62,000 bases of DNA from NCBI GenBank assembly GCA_016946835.1, contig JACVTC010000077.1, positions 1 to 62,000 of the forward strand, given 5' to 3'. The translations under genes were made by a program, and so were the position numbers. Source of the stretch: Neocallimastix lanati (nom. inval.) (lineage: Eukaryota; Neocallimastigomycota; Neocallimastigomycetes; Neocallimastigales; Neocallimastigaceae). The notes under the pieces were generated by a model. That model did no database searches. It worked only from the letters and a program-made list of their open reading frames with translations, and was not told where the DNA came from. Position 1 is the first letter of the stretch, and each line of letters starts with the position of its first letter. Below are positions 38,497 to 50,330 of the stretch, in pieces.

Positions 38497-39804
38497 TTTA
38501 ACTTTTAGATTGGCAAATCTGCGGAATTAATGGGCCATTATGTCGAACCTAAGGTATGGCTTGATGTCATCACACCTCAAATTAAAAGAAGTGCTGGTGG
38601 TGCTGTTCAAAGTCGTATTGGATGTCTTAAGGTATTAGGTTCTCTTATTCGTGGAAGTGATCAAGAAAAATTAGCTCCAAGTATTAAAAACATTTCGTCT
38701 ATTATTAATGAAAATGAATTAATTCATAATGAAAATATTTTCCTTTTGTTAGAAGTATCAATTGTTGTTCAAGAAATTATTAAGAAATTATTAAAATCTA
38801 ATGTTAAGGGAACCAACAATGAAATTGAAGAAAGTGTTGGCTTTATTTATTTCTATATTCTTGTTCAATTGAAATCTTCTGAAAATAATATAAATATTCC
38901 TGGTGTTAAAGAAATGCAACTTAGCATTGACGAGTCCTTGAAATTATTAACCGAAAAACATGAATTTGAATCAATTTCCCAATTATATAATTATTATTTT
39001 GATACTTTAATGAACGAATTAACTAAAACCATTGATATTTGGAATTCTTATTCCGTTGAACCAAAGGTTTATTACAATTTGCTTGAAAATTCTGGTGAAT
39101 TAATTGGTCAAAGATTAGATATTATTATTTCTAATTTCATTAAATTATTTAATGTTGAAAGAGATTTCGAAACAAGAATAAGGTATTATAAATAAATTGG
39201 ATATATTTTAACGTTGTATTTCATATTTAATTAATTAATTAAAAATTTTAAATTTCAATATTATCAATATTAATATAAATTAATTATCATTTTATTGATT
39301 ATATATATATATATATGATTATTTAATTTTATGTTTAAACAATTTTTAAGAATGTTTTCATTATTATATAAATTATTAACTACTGAACCTTTATCATTAA
39401 ATTCTACTCATCAATTACCATTATATTCAAAGAAAATCATTATTGATATATTTATTGCAAATGGTATTTGGAGAGCTGGTAAAAAAGCTAGTGTTATTCG
39501 TTCTAAAGATATGGAATGTTTCTTGGCGTTCCTTAGCTTACAAGATAAACAAGTAGAAAATGATAAACGTATTATTGAGAGTCAATGTATTGAAAATATT
39601 ATGGAAAAGGAATTATTACCAGTTTTAATTAGTTGTTTAGAAGATGATGATGTTAATACACGTGAAAATGTATTAAAAATATTTAATAAATTATTCCATA
39701 AGGATTACTGCAAAGCTTATAGTGGTAATTGATTATTGCTAATTAATTTATTAATATAAATAATTTTATTATTATAACTATTATTAATTATAATATCACT
39801 ATGA

Positions 39805-39869
<65 letters not shown>

Positions 39870-40485
39870 GCTGAAATTTTCAAGAAGATTTATCCTGAAT
39901 TATTAAAGAGAATGGATGATGCTAGTGATATAATTAGAGATCAGACTTCTAAAACCTTCCAGTATATTTTTGAATGTATTTCTTATTGGCAAGATTATAT
40001 TCAAAATGCAGAAATAGATTCAGGTGAAGCCTACGTTGAAAAATCATTAGATGATGTTCATTATCAAACAATAATTAAGGGATTAGCAATTCATTTAGAT
40101 GATTCTAATAATTTAATTCAAGTTAGTATAAAATAATTTTAATAATCAGTAGAAAATATAAATAAATAAATTAAATAATAATTATTAATAATAACAATAA
40201 TTTATAATTATTTAATAATTATTTAATACTAAATTCTATATTATCTTATAAAAAAAAAAAAAATAATAATATTATAAATATTAATTAATAATATTTCTTT
40301 TTTAATAGAACTCTGTATGTGATACATTTAAGCATTTAGCATTAATTAGCCATATTTCTACTACACCATTATCAAAAATTCCATTAAAAACAATGATTAT
40401 TGAATATCTTAGTAGTGTTCGTAGTAAACATAGAAATAGTTATTTCATAGATTCTATTATTCAATATATTCAAAATTTAAAATAA
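36245..40485 (+). CDS. DNAAF5: HEAT-repeat dynein-arm assembly factor (DNAAF5/HEATR2-like)
   Basis: Ten exons (36245-36337, 36462-36682, 36928-37159, 37322-37456, 37626-37947, 38167-38396, 38509-39182, 39351-39724, 39871-40121, 40309-40485) give 902 residues in frame. The protein is built of alpha-helical HEAT-type repeats throughout. Segments such as EIRLATVELILNLSN, DWNAERRNKSSQIF and MGHYVEPKVWLDVITPQI followed by LGSLIRGSDQEKLAP correspond to the layout of DNAAF5. That cytoplasmic factor is required to preassemble axonemal dynein arms, so the gene implies flagellated cells such as zoospores. It is slightly longer than the human protein. Intron 8 (39725-39870) consists largely of TTA repeats. 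Assignment to DNAAF5 rather than another HEAT protein rests on remembered family pattern. Confidence 0.75.
39803..39868. repeat. TTA microsatellite within DNAAF5 intron 8
   Basis: About 22 uninterrupted TTA/ATT units end exactly at the TTAG acceptor of exon 9. If the intron were retained in frame it would read as poly-Leu. Confidence 0.9.
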
Positions 40486-40528
40486 GTATTCAATTCAATG
40501 ATAATAATAATAATAATAAAAAAAATAC

Positions 40529-40559
<31 letters not shown>

Positions 40560-40689
40560 AAAATTAAAATATGCTTTTTTTTTTTTTTTTTTTTGTTTTT
40601 TTTTTTTGTTTTTTTGTTTTATAATTTAATGTTTATAGGTTAAATAAATCATATTTATTTTTTTTTTCTTTATTGTTTTTTCTTATTTT

Positions 40690-40734
<45 letters not shown>

Positions 40735-41039
40735 TAAAAAAAAGAAAAAAAAAAAGAAAACTATTATTATAATAAATATTATTTTTCTATTATTATCATT
40801 TCAAAAGCAAAAATTAAAAATAAAAGAGCAAAAAAAAAAAAAAAATTTATAAAATAAAAATCTTTTAATTTTTTTTTTTTTTTTATATATATATTTTTTA
40901 CCTCTAATATGATATAATATATATATATATATAAAATTTATTTTTGATTTATATAAACTTTTAATAGAAATTAGCAATTTTTTTTTTTTTTTATTCTTAT
41001 GATATTTAATATAATTAAATAATTGATGTTGTAATAATA

Positions 41040-41070
<31 letters not shown>

Positions 41071-41298
41071 GGCAAGCAAACTTGTTTCTTGTTTCCTCTT
41101 TATTAATTAAATATTTGAAAAAATACATGTAATAAATAGAAGAAAAAAAAAAAAAAAAAAAAAAAAAAACACAAAATAAAATAAAATATTTATTATACTG
41201 AAAAAAAAAAAAAAAAAAAAAAAACACGAAGTAAAATAAAATATTTATTATACTGAAGTATAATAATTAATTTTGACTTCACAATGTTAATCATAATT
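40486..41298. other. 3' flank with AAT repeats and homopolymers
   Basis: Poly-A (40528-40558), poly-T, AAT repeats (40690-40735), and a duplicated segment, AAATAAAATATTTATTATAC, around 41174 and 41234. No gene seen. Confidence 0.5.
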
Positions 41299-41376
41299 TT
41301 AAGATACGAAATTATGATCTTCATTGGTTGCGCTAGCCCTGCTGGCCTGTCTTACTGTTTCTTCATCATTAACGCT
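41299..41376 (-). CDS. Possible orphan terminal exon (25 codons plus stop)
   Basis: The minus strand has an acceptor TATATAG and then 78 nt, open, hydrophilic and in the local coding style (SVNDEETVRQASRAS...), ending in TAA. No upstream exon could be found in the repeat-rich DNA up to 42780, so it may be a gene remnant. The plus strand is also open over the region (about 44 codons, hydrophobic). It contains the 20-bp core shared with two other islands, so it could instead be part of a short interspersed element. Confidence 0.3.
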   Translation of the reverse strand, partial: SVNDEETVRQASRASATNEDHNFVS

Positions 41377-41442
41377 CTATATAATAATATTTTATTAATA
41401 AATAAAAATTACTGATACTTTTAATTAGTAAAAATAGAATTT

Positions 41443-41492
41443 ATGATACCTTTTATAATTAGTATTCGAATACTAATTATAAAAGGTATCAT
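41443..41492. repeat. Perfect 50-bp palindrome
   Basis: Two 25-nt arms with no spacer, centred on ATTC|GAAT; the left arm starts ATGATACCTTTTATAATTAG. Related half-sites occur at about 41413 and 42719. It could extrude a cruciform or form an RNA hairpin. Confidence 0.95.
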
Positions 41493-41514
41493 TAATCGAA
41501 TACATATTGAAAAC

Positions 41515-42139
41515 TTCACAAAATTTAAAATGAACATTTTTATTTTCTTTAAAAATTATTAATTCGAAACACAAATTTTAAAATTATTTTTAATTTTTTT
41601 TTTTTTTTAATTCACAAAATTTAAAATGAACATTTTCATTTTCATTTTTTTTTTTTAATTCAGAAAATTTAAAATGAACATTTTCATTTTCTTTAAAAAT
41701 TATTAATTCGAAACACAAATTTTAAAAATTTTTTAAATTTTTTTTTTTTTTTTAATTAATTCACAAAATTTAAAATGAACATTTTCATTTTCTTTAATAA
41801 TTATTAATTCGAAACATAAATTTTAAAAATCTATATAATGTTTTTTTTAATTCACAAAATTTAAAATGAACATTTTCATTTTCATTTTTTTTTTTTTAAT
41901 TCAGAAAATTTAAAATGAACATTTTCATCTTCTTTAAAAATTATTAATTCGAAACACAAATTTTAAAAATATTTTTAAATTTTTTTTTTTTTTATTCACA
42001 AAATTTAAAATGAACAAAATTTAAAATGAACATTTTCATTTTCATTTTTTTTTCTTTTTTAATTCAGAAAATTTAAAATGAACATTTTTATTTTCTTTAA
42101 AAATTATTAATTCGAAACACAAATTTTAAAAATAATTTT

Positions 42140-42199
<60 letters not shown>

Positions 42200-42320
42200 C
42201 ACAAAATTTAAAATGAACATTTTCATTTTCATTTTCATTTTTTTTTTAATTCACAAAATTTAAAATGAAATTTTCATTTTTTTCTTTCTTAATTCACAAA
42301 ATTTAAAATCTGTAAAATCT
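41515..42320. repeat. Compound minisatellite
   Basis: About 12 copies of CACAAAATTTAAAATGAACA (with CAGAAAA variants), interleaved with about 6 copies of ATTAATTCGAAACACAAATT and poly-T runs, one about 60 long (42140-42195). Confidence 0.85.
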
Positions 42321-42796
42321 TTGAATTAATTTATTTGAAATTTCAAAATTATTTTAACAAAAAAAAAAAAAAATTGAAAATCCAAATAACATTGTCATTT
42401 TCTTTAATTTATTAATTCGTAACACAAATTTTAAAAATCTTTTAATTATTTTTTTCTTAATTTTTTTTTTAATTTTTTTAAAATATTTATTTAATATTAT
42501 AAATAATTTTAATTTTTCATATTTTTGAGAGAGAATAAATATATTTTATACATAAATTTTTAAAAATAATAACATCATACATAATTTTATATTTTTTTTT
42601 AAAAAATATTTTTTAATTGATGTTGTAATAATAATAGTCTATAAATTAATTTAATGATGCTTTTTTTTTTTAATAATTATTAAAAATATAATTATTTATT
42701 AAGGAAAATATAAAATTAATGATACCTTTAATAATTAGTAAAAATATATAATTTATGATGCTTTTTTTTATTGATTAATAAAAATAATTATTTTAT

Positions 42797-44941
42797 TTAG
42801 TTTTCATCAGCAGAATCTTCTGCATTTTCAAGTTCAGCATTGACTTCTTCAGCATCATCACCACTTTCTTCGGCAGCATCAGCAACATCAGCATTTTCAG
42901 CTTCAGCATCTGATTCTTCGGCAGCATCAGCAGCATCAGTTATAGTATCATCAGCATCAGTTTCAGCATCAGCGGCATCAGTTTCGATTTCATAAATGGT
43001 GGTAAATACTTCTTCTTCTTCGTAGACAGTAGAGGTAATAACTTCTTCTTCTTCAGTCTCTTCGTTACCTTCGTTATTATCTTCTTCAGCTGGAGTTTCA
43101 TCATTTGAGGCTTCTTCATTATTTTCCTTTTCAATTACAATTTCATCACCTGATTCACAATCTTCAACATTAGAAACTTCGTATTCTTCTTCGGTTTTAG
43201 CTGGGTTTTCTGAATTCTTGTTTTCTGAACCTTCTTCTTCAGCAGATTCTTCATTGTTGTCACCGACTGGCTTTTCATTGATTTGTTCTTCTTCTTCAGC
43301 AGATTCTTCATTATTTAAAGCATCTTCCTTATTTTCGGTTTGAGTTTCTTCAGTTTCAGTTTCTGGAGCATCTTCCTTAGCTGGAGCTTCTGGAGCTTCT
43401 GGATTTTCTTCAGCAGATTGTTCAGCTGGAGCATCTTCCTTAGCTGGAGTTTCTTCAGTTTCGGTTTCTGGAGCATCTTCATTAGCTGGAGATTCTGGAG
43501 ATTCTGTAGCTTCTGGATTTTCTTCAGCAGATTGTTCAGCTGGAGCATCTTCCTTAGCTGGAGTTTCTGGAATTTCATTTTCTGGAGTTTCATTTTCTGG
43601 AGCATCTTCATCGGCTGGAGCTTCTGGATTTTCTTCAGCAGATTGTTCAGCTGGAGAATCTTCCTTAGCTGGAGTTTCTTCAGTTTCAGTTTTTGGAACA
43701 TCTTCCTTAGCTGGAGCTTCTGGGTTTTCTTCAGCGGATTGTTCAGCTGGAGCATCTTCTTTAGCTGGAGTTTCTTCAGTTTCAGTTTCTGGAACATCTT
43801 CCTTAGCTGGAGATTCTGGAGATTCTGGATTTTCAGCTTCTGGGGCATCTTCATTAGCTGGAGCTTCTGGATTCTCTTCAGCGGATTGTTCAGCTGGAGC
43901 ATCTTCAACTGGAGCATCATTTGGACCTTCTTCTTCGGATGTAAGGTCTTCAGTTGGTTCTTCTTCTTCACCTGCAGCGGATGGTTCATCATTAGTAGTA
44001 CATTTTTCAGTCATTAATTCTTTGAATTCTTCTTCAGAGCATTTGTCATCAACAATATCAACAGTAACTGCAATTCTCTTACCACATTCAGATTCCTTTA
44101 ATTCAACATTAACTTTAGCATTTTCATCACCATATTTTTCCTTTAAAATATCAGTAACCTTCTTTATTATATCATCAACAGTTTCTTCTGCCTTTTCTTC
44201 TTCAGATTCTTCTGCAGCATCTTCACTTGGAACATCATCATCTTCAACATTAGATCCTTCAGCCTTATTTTCTTCAGTAACTGGAGCTTCTTCCTCAGCG
44301 GAGTTTTCAGCAACTGGATTTTCTTCAGTTATTGGATTTTCTTCCTTAGCTGGAGTTTCTTCAGTTTCATCAGCAGAATTTTCAACAGCTGGATTTTCTT
44401 CCTTAGCTGGAGTTTCTTCAGTTTCATCAGCAGAATTTTCAACAGCTGGATTTTCTTCAGTTTCTGGACTTTCTTCCTTGGCTGGAGTTTCTTCAGTTTC
44501 ATTAGCAGAGTTTTCTTCTGTAGTTTTATCTTCTGGAGTGTTTTCGACTACTTCATCTTCTGGAGTGTTTTCGACAACTTCATCTTCTGGAGTGTTTTCA
44601 GCAACTTCATCTTCTGGTTTGTTTTCGGTAACTTCATCTTCTGGTTTGTTTTCGGTAACTTCATCTTCTGGTTTGTTCTCGGCAACTTCATCTTCTGGTT
44701 CGTTTTCAGCAATTTCTTCATCATTAGAATCTTCAGCATCTTCAAGTGGTTTATTAACATCTACAGCATCAGCATCATCTTCATCGTTAGAAGTTTCAGC
44801 AATGTCTTCTTTATTTTCGACAGCATCTTCTTCAGCGTCACTTAAAGTAATTTCATTGGCATTACGTTTGCTAATTGGTTGAGCAATAACGTATGAAATT
44901 AATAAAAGAGCACATAAAAATAAAATTATATTCTTATTCAT
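42797..44941 (-). CDS. Secreted, highly acidic repeat protein
   Basis: Single exon, 714 residues. N-terminal signal peptide (MNKNIILFLCALLLISYVIA) followed by a dibasic KR at 25-26, a candidate Kex2-type cleavage site. The rest is dominated by Glu, Asp, Pro and Ala repeats: a short ENKPEDEV-type unit (about 80-145), an ETEETPAKE unit, then several longer units built on EETPAKEDAPAEQSAEENPE (about 340-540). One non-repetitive island (about 254-315, DDIIKKVTDILKEKYGDENA onward, with three Cys) may be a small folded domain. No membrane anchor or known domain is recognised. It is likely an extracellular or wall-associated disordered protein. The strong purine bias makes long antisense open frames, which are not genes. 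Confidence 0.85.
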   Translation of the reverse strand: MNKNIILFLCALLLISYVIAQPISKRNANEITLSDAEEDAVENKEDIAETSNDEDDADAVDVNKPLEDAEDSNDEEIAENEPEDEVAENKPEDEVTENKPEDEVTENKPEDEVAENTPEDEVVENTPEDEVVENTPEDKTTEENSANETEETPAKEESPETEENPAVENSADETEETPAKEENPAVENSADETEETPAKEENPITEENPVAENSAEEEAPVTEENKAEGSNVEDDDVPSEDAAEESEEEKAEETVDDIIKKVTDILKEKYGDENAKVNVELKESECGKRIAVTVDIVDDKCSEEEFKELMTEKCTTNDEPSAAGEEEEPTEDLTSEEEGPNDAPVEDAPAEQSAEENPEAPANEDAPEAENPESPESPAKEDVPETETEETPAKEDAPAEQSAEENPEAPAKEDVPKTETEETPAKEDSPAEQSAEENPEAPADEDAPENETPENEIPETPAKEDAPAEQSAEENPEATESPESPANEDAPETETEETPAKEDAPAEQSAEENPEAPEAPAKEDAPETETEETQTENKEDALNNEESAEEEEQINEKPVGDNNEESAEEEGSENKNSENPAKTEEEYEVSNVEDCESGDEIVIEKENNEEASNDETPAEEDNNEGNEETEEEEVITSTVYEEEEVFTTIYEIETDAADAETDADDTITDAADAAEESDAEAENADVADAAEESGDDAEEVNAELENAEDSADEN

Positions 44942-46866
44942 TTTGAATTTAAATTAATTTTTAATAAAAATTTGTTCTATAAAATTATGTATAATATTAT
45001 TTCAATATTTTCTAATAAATTGTTAATAAATTGGTTAAAGTACTTTTTATATATTGATAATAAATAATAATTTATTATTATTTGTTCAATAAAAAAAGTA
45101 CTATTTTATAAAAAGTATTCTAAAATATTTTTATTTCTTTGATATCTATTTAAATATTTATATATTTTATTACTTCTTATAATTTGAATTTTTTACTTTC
45201 AAGAAAAAAATTGCAGTATTTATATCAAAATAGTTCCAAATAATTAAATATGGTAAATTATAATTTATATTAAATTAATAATATTAATATTTTATAAAAT
45301 AGTAAATTAACAGTAAATAATATTTAATAATAAAATATTTAATAAAACAAATTATATATTTAGTATATTTAAATATAAAAACCAAACTCTATATAAATAA
45401 AAAGATTATTATAATTTATAATTTTTTATTTTTAATATATATTTAAAATATTACTTTCCAAAAATTTCTGCAATAATTATTTTATTATTAAACATAATTA
45501 TTTGACAAATTAAATCCTAATAAAATCTTTAACAAATAAAACCATTATTTAATATATATAATTCATGAAAATTTGTTATAAAAATAAATAGTACTTATTT
45601 ATTAAAAATGTATATTAAATTAAATTTTCTTTTAATGGAAATTTAATAAGTAAAAAAGTTAAACAAGATAAATTAAATTATATTAATTTATATTAAAAAA
45701 TAATAAATATATTAATTAATATAGTATATTAGTCTATATATTAATAGAAAAATATCAATATATTATATATATAAATTAATAAATTATTTATATCATATTT
45801 TAATTTTAATTTCTTGTCATAAACATATTAATATTTTATTAATGGTTAAGATGAATAAATTAATTGTGAATTACATGTTTAATATATTATTTATTTATCA
45901 TTTTTTTTTTATTAGATAATTTATATTAAAAAATGAATAATAAATAATAATATATTAAATAATCAGTAATCCAAAAAAAAAAAAAAAAAAAAGAATAAAT
46001 AATAATATATTAAATAATCAGTAATCCAAAAAAAAAAAAAAAAAATTGAATAATAAATAATATATTAAGTAATCAGTAATCCAAAAAAAAAAAAAAAAAA
46101 AATGAATAATAAATAATAATATATTAAATAATCAGTAATCCATAAACTTAATAAATTTGATAATTTCAATTATTCATAATGATAATATATTGAATAACTA
46201 ATAATTCATAATCATTATAAACATGTAAAAACATTTTATTATTTAAAAATTTATTTTATTTCAATTGATAATAAAGAAAGTCATCAGTAATAAAATATAG
46301 GAATTTATAAAATTTTAAAATAAAATTTAATTTTCAAATTGAAAAATCTAGTTTTAATATGAAAGTATTAATAAATCCGTAATAAAATTGTATCATATAA
46401 TTTAAATATTTAAAATTTTTAATATTAATGATTTGTATATTTTAGTTTTTTTTATTAAACCAATTTCATGGCTATTTATTTTTGTAGTATTTTTGTTTTA
46501 AGTAATAATTAAAATTAATAAATAATGTTAATTCTAGTATTATTTTTTAAATTGTTTGAAAATTAATAAATAATATTAAAAAAAGTAAACAATTTATAAA
46601 ATAAAATTTTAATTCTAGTTTTATTTTATAAATTGTTTACTTTTTTTAAATATATGTCACTAATTGTTAATTAATAACTAATTTATTTAAATTTGTTATT
46701 ATTTTAATTATAATATCAATTCTAGTTTTATTTTATAAATTGTTTACTTTTTTTAAATATATGCCATTAATTGTTAATAACATTCAAAATTATTTAAATT
46801 TGTTATTATTTTAATTATTAGTCAAACTAAAGAAATATATAAGATATTTTAAATTTATATATGGCT

Positions 46867-46899
<33 letters not shown>

Positions 46900-48500
46900 A
46901 TTTACAATTTCATTTGCAAATTTTTAAAATTGTTTTATTAATTTTGAAATTTTAATTACTTAAATTTTTATAAAATTTAGAGTTACAATATTATAATATC
47001 TAACTCAATTTATGTTTTTTTTTTTTTTTTTTTTTTTTTTCAAACAGTTAATTTTGCTTCTACACTTTTTTTTTTATTTTTTAAATATATATAAATTAAA
47101 ATAAAAATAAAAATTAATATACAAATAGTAATTTTAATTATTATTATTTTTTTGAATATTTTTGTCATACCCTTAATATATATTATGAATATATTGCTTT
47201 ATAATACATTTAAATTTATGTATTTTAATTTAGATAAATTTTTTTATTTATTTTATAAATAATTTATGAAATTGTGACATTAAACTTTATAATAGAACGA
47301 ATGAATTATATTTAAATTTATATTGATAGGTAGCTATAAAAGGAAAATTTATACAAATTATATTAATTTTAAAATTTATTTATTTGTTTATTGTTAAATA
47401 AAACTAAATGTATTAAATAATATAAATATTAATTATTTGTTTTTATAACGTATTAAATAATATAAATATTTATTTTATAATGTATTAAATATATATAAAT
47501 ATTTATTTTATAATATAAACAAAAAATTATTAATAATATATGAAAAATTAATTTTTGTTATTTTAGTTAAACATTTTGTCTATTTTGGCACGTGTTTTCA
47601 CTTTCCACGTGCTCGTTTTTAACCATTATTATTAATTCTTTCAAATTATTATAGCTTGTTGGAAAAAAATAACAAATTACCCATTTTCATTTGCATCAAA
47701 TTATTACATCGATAGGTAACGATATTCCTAAAATTTTATTGTAAATTCAGTCCTTCAATATAGTAATATAATGAATATATATTAATTGATATTTTTTTTT
47801 ATAAGTGTAAATATTATATGATTTTTCTTTTATAAATAGTATTCATTTAAAAATATATATATATATATATTCACTTTAAAAGTTTTTTTTTATTACTTTA
47901 AGATATTATATAATATTTATGTATTTACCACAAACAATAATATTATGAAAAATAAAATATATGCATAAATATATTGAACTAAATGTTACACAATTTAATA
48001 GTTAAATAAATAAATAAATAAGTTTTAAAAAAATTTTGTATCTATTTTCATTCTTTATTGTGTTGAATCATTTTGTATTTAAAAAAGAAAACCCATATAA
48101 CATTTATTAGAATTTGTGAAATATTATTAATTAAATATTCAAACGTCACATTTTATAAATAAATAAATAAATAAAATCTCATTTCATTCTTTCTTTTAAG
48201 ATATATTTGAAATTTATATATCATTCTTTCTTTAAAGATATATTTGAAATTTATATATTAAGTTTTCTCTTTAAAGATTTATTTTTTAAATTAAATTCAT
48301 TTGTTTTTTTTAATTAATTCATTTTGCATCTTAACTTGAAATTATTATTTCATTTGATTTATTTATTTTGTACAATTATTTTCTTATTGTTTTTTAATTA
48401 ATATTACTTTTATTATTATTGTTTACCAATTTAAATATTATAAAGAAAATGAATTTCAATATGGTTTACTTTAAAAATGTAATATATTCAATATATTATT
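44942..48500. other. Long A+T-rich intergenic stretch
   Basis: It contains the upstream region of the acidic-protein gene, the 45.9-46.1 kb tandem repeat, a duplicated ATAAATTGTTTACTTTTTTT segment (46630 and 46735), poly-T tracts near 46870 and 47010, and a pair of CACGTG boxes in an inverted GCACGTG/CACGTGC arrangement (47588-47594 and 47606-47612). No gene seen. Confidence 0.5.
45930..46143. repeat. Four-copy tandem repeat, ~55-bp unit
   Basis: Each unit contains ATATTAAATAATCAGTAATC followed by a poly-A run of varying length; copies lie around 45950, 46005, 46065 and 46120. Confidence 0.9.
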
Positions 48501-48529
48501 AAATGATTAATATTTTTTTAATAATTTTT

Positions 48530-50330
48530 CGAAAATCTTTCAATCCAAATATTTCTTCTTTCAATCCTAATAATTCTTCATAAACATCTTTAGCAATAAT
48601 AGGTTCAATTTAATTATGTCTTGAATGAACATAGATTAATGTTTTTCCTGTTTTTTTTTATTGACAAGGAAGAGAATACACTTCCATAAATTTATTAATT
48701 TTATTATAAAAAACACTTGCAAGTAAAGAGTACATTTGAAATTAGAAATAAAAAATAAAAGTTAAAAAAATAAAATAGCTCAAAAATACTATGTATTTCG
48801 GCAAGTAGTACTATGAGGGAATTTTCCCTTCCTATCAAATAAAAAAAAATAATAAAACCTAGAAGTAACATCTTTAAAATAGATAGTGTAATGTCTACTA
48901 TACTCTCCCCGGATTCATCATTTATTGAACTACTAAAACGAGATACATCCTTCGTATAAATAGATGATGATCCTGTATTATCATTGTACCTTATCAGTAC
49001 GACGTCGACGCTCTTGGTTAAGTTTGGTATTTTGAAATACCTATCAAATAATAGTTCAAATGAGCTACTTATGATAGGTATTGCGCTAGTTATTCCGCTA
49101 AGCCCATAATTTTTGGAACAGGTGACTCAGATTAGCCTTTGAAAAGTAGTTCATTTAATTGTCTCTTTTCCCCTCTATCGAAACGAAACGTAGCACATTT
49201 AAAGCTAAAGTTCCACCAAGAAGGAACATGTATATATAATGATTGATAAAATCTTCAAAATCAGAAATAGAGTCATAGGAAGAAAGAGGATTAAACGCTC
49301 TAGTCTTCCTAACGAACAAAACATAAAGATCATCGATAAAATATAAAAATTCTATCTAAAAAATGCAAGAGCATTGATTGATTATCTTCTGAAACTCTAC
49401 TCATTCTAATAGCAATAGTAGTACTGTATTTATAACCACAGCGTAAAGTAATTTTGATCTTTAATAATTTTGACCTTTAATATCTTGAAATTTGGAAACT
49501 GATTTCCAGTAATATTTTATAATATCGTCATATTTCACACATTTATATTTTTTGATTTTTTTTTTGTACAGTGTTCTAGATTCTTTAGTCCAGGAAAAAT
49601 AAGACATTTTGGGAATAGATTTAATAAGATCCTTTAAAATACAGTTAGATTTACTCCATTTTGCAAACGATTTAACTTGTAAGGCTGCGTAGATACCAGC
49701 AATAGGAGGGATGCTTAGATCTCGAGATAAAGCATAAGTACTCATAGTAGAATTATGCCTATGATAGTCGTTGTTTTCTGAATTTGTTTTACCATTTTTA
49801 GAGAAGGAACCGATACACTAAAATAGATTAGTATTAATTAATGTTTGAATTCTAGCCGTTCTAGATTTGTTTGAACCAAGTAGAGGAGAATAATAAATAG
49901 TTTTACTAATAACAAAGGATTAAAAAACTTTTTTCTTGTATACAATAGAAATAAGTTTATTTGAAAAGAAATGTGTAGATGAAAGAAGGGATTTTCTAAC
50001 TTTAAAATACATAATGTGTTCTAACAAAAGATCATATGAAAAAGGAACACCTAGATAAATATAACTAGAAACTTTAGGAATAGAATTCTTTCCTAAATAG
50101 AAAGTAATGTAAAAAAAAAATTAGGGTAAAGTTCAACATCTTACTGATAACTTGATCCATTAGTTTACTAGGAAACCAAGATTTAAGGTCATGGATAAAA
50201 ATGAGGCTATAATTGTTCATATGATTACTGAAGCAGTAGAAATCACGATGGAAGGGATTAGTATTAACTGTGGAGCAAGAGGCATCCATGTTTAGGGTTT
50301 GTTGAGAAAAGAACTGACTTAATTTCTATC
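48530..50330 (-). pseudogene. Decayed non-LTR (LINE-type) reverse transcriptase fragment
   Basis: The minus-strand reading, with several stops and shifts, gives the C-terminal part of a LINE-type reverse transcriptase: YIYLGVPF, then a VISKTIYYSPLLGSN segment with TARIQTLIN, then LSRDLSIPPIAGIYAALQVK and KW in the downstream frame. This order (YLG, basic helix, Y-x-PLLG, IQ.LIN, IPP) is what I expect after the catalytic YADD region, which is missing or unrecognisable, so the copy is 5'-truncated and dead. Composition is less A+T-rich than the flanks. The 3' portion (48530-49400) is harder to place. Confidence 0.55.

Noticed and set aside
39801-39870. Poly-Leu N-terminus on exon 9 of the DNAAF5-like gene
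   Set aside because: It is the TTA microsatellite in intron 8; splicing at the TTAG acceptor restores frame with exon 8.
41287-41419. Plus-strand 44-codon hydrophobic ORF over the 41.3-kb island
   Set aside because: Competes with a more coding-like minus-strand exon with a proper acceptor, and extends into A+T-rich non-coding DNA.
43340-44882. Plus-strand Ser/Phe-rich open frames (225 and 286 codons)
   Set aside because: Antisense shadows of the Glu/Asp/Pro/Ala repeat gene caused by its purine-strand bias.
47588-47612. Inverted pair of CACGTG boxes as a bHLH promoter
   Set aside because: The motif is real, but no gene starts nearby (the acidic-protein start is more than 2.6 kb away), so no regulatory role can be supported.
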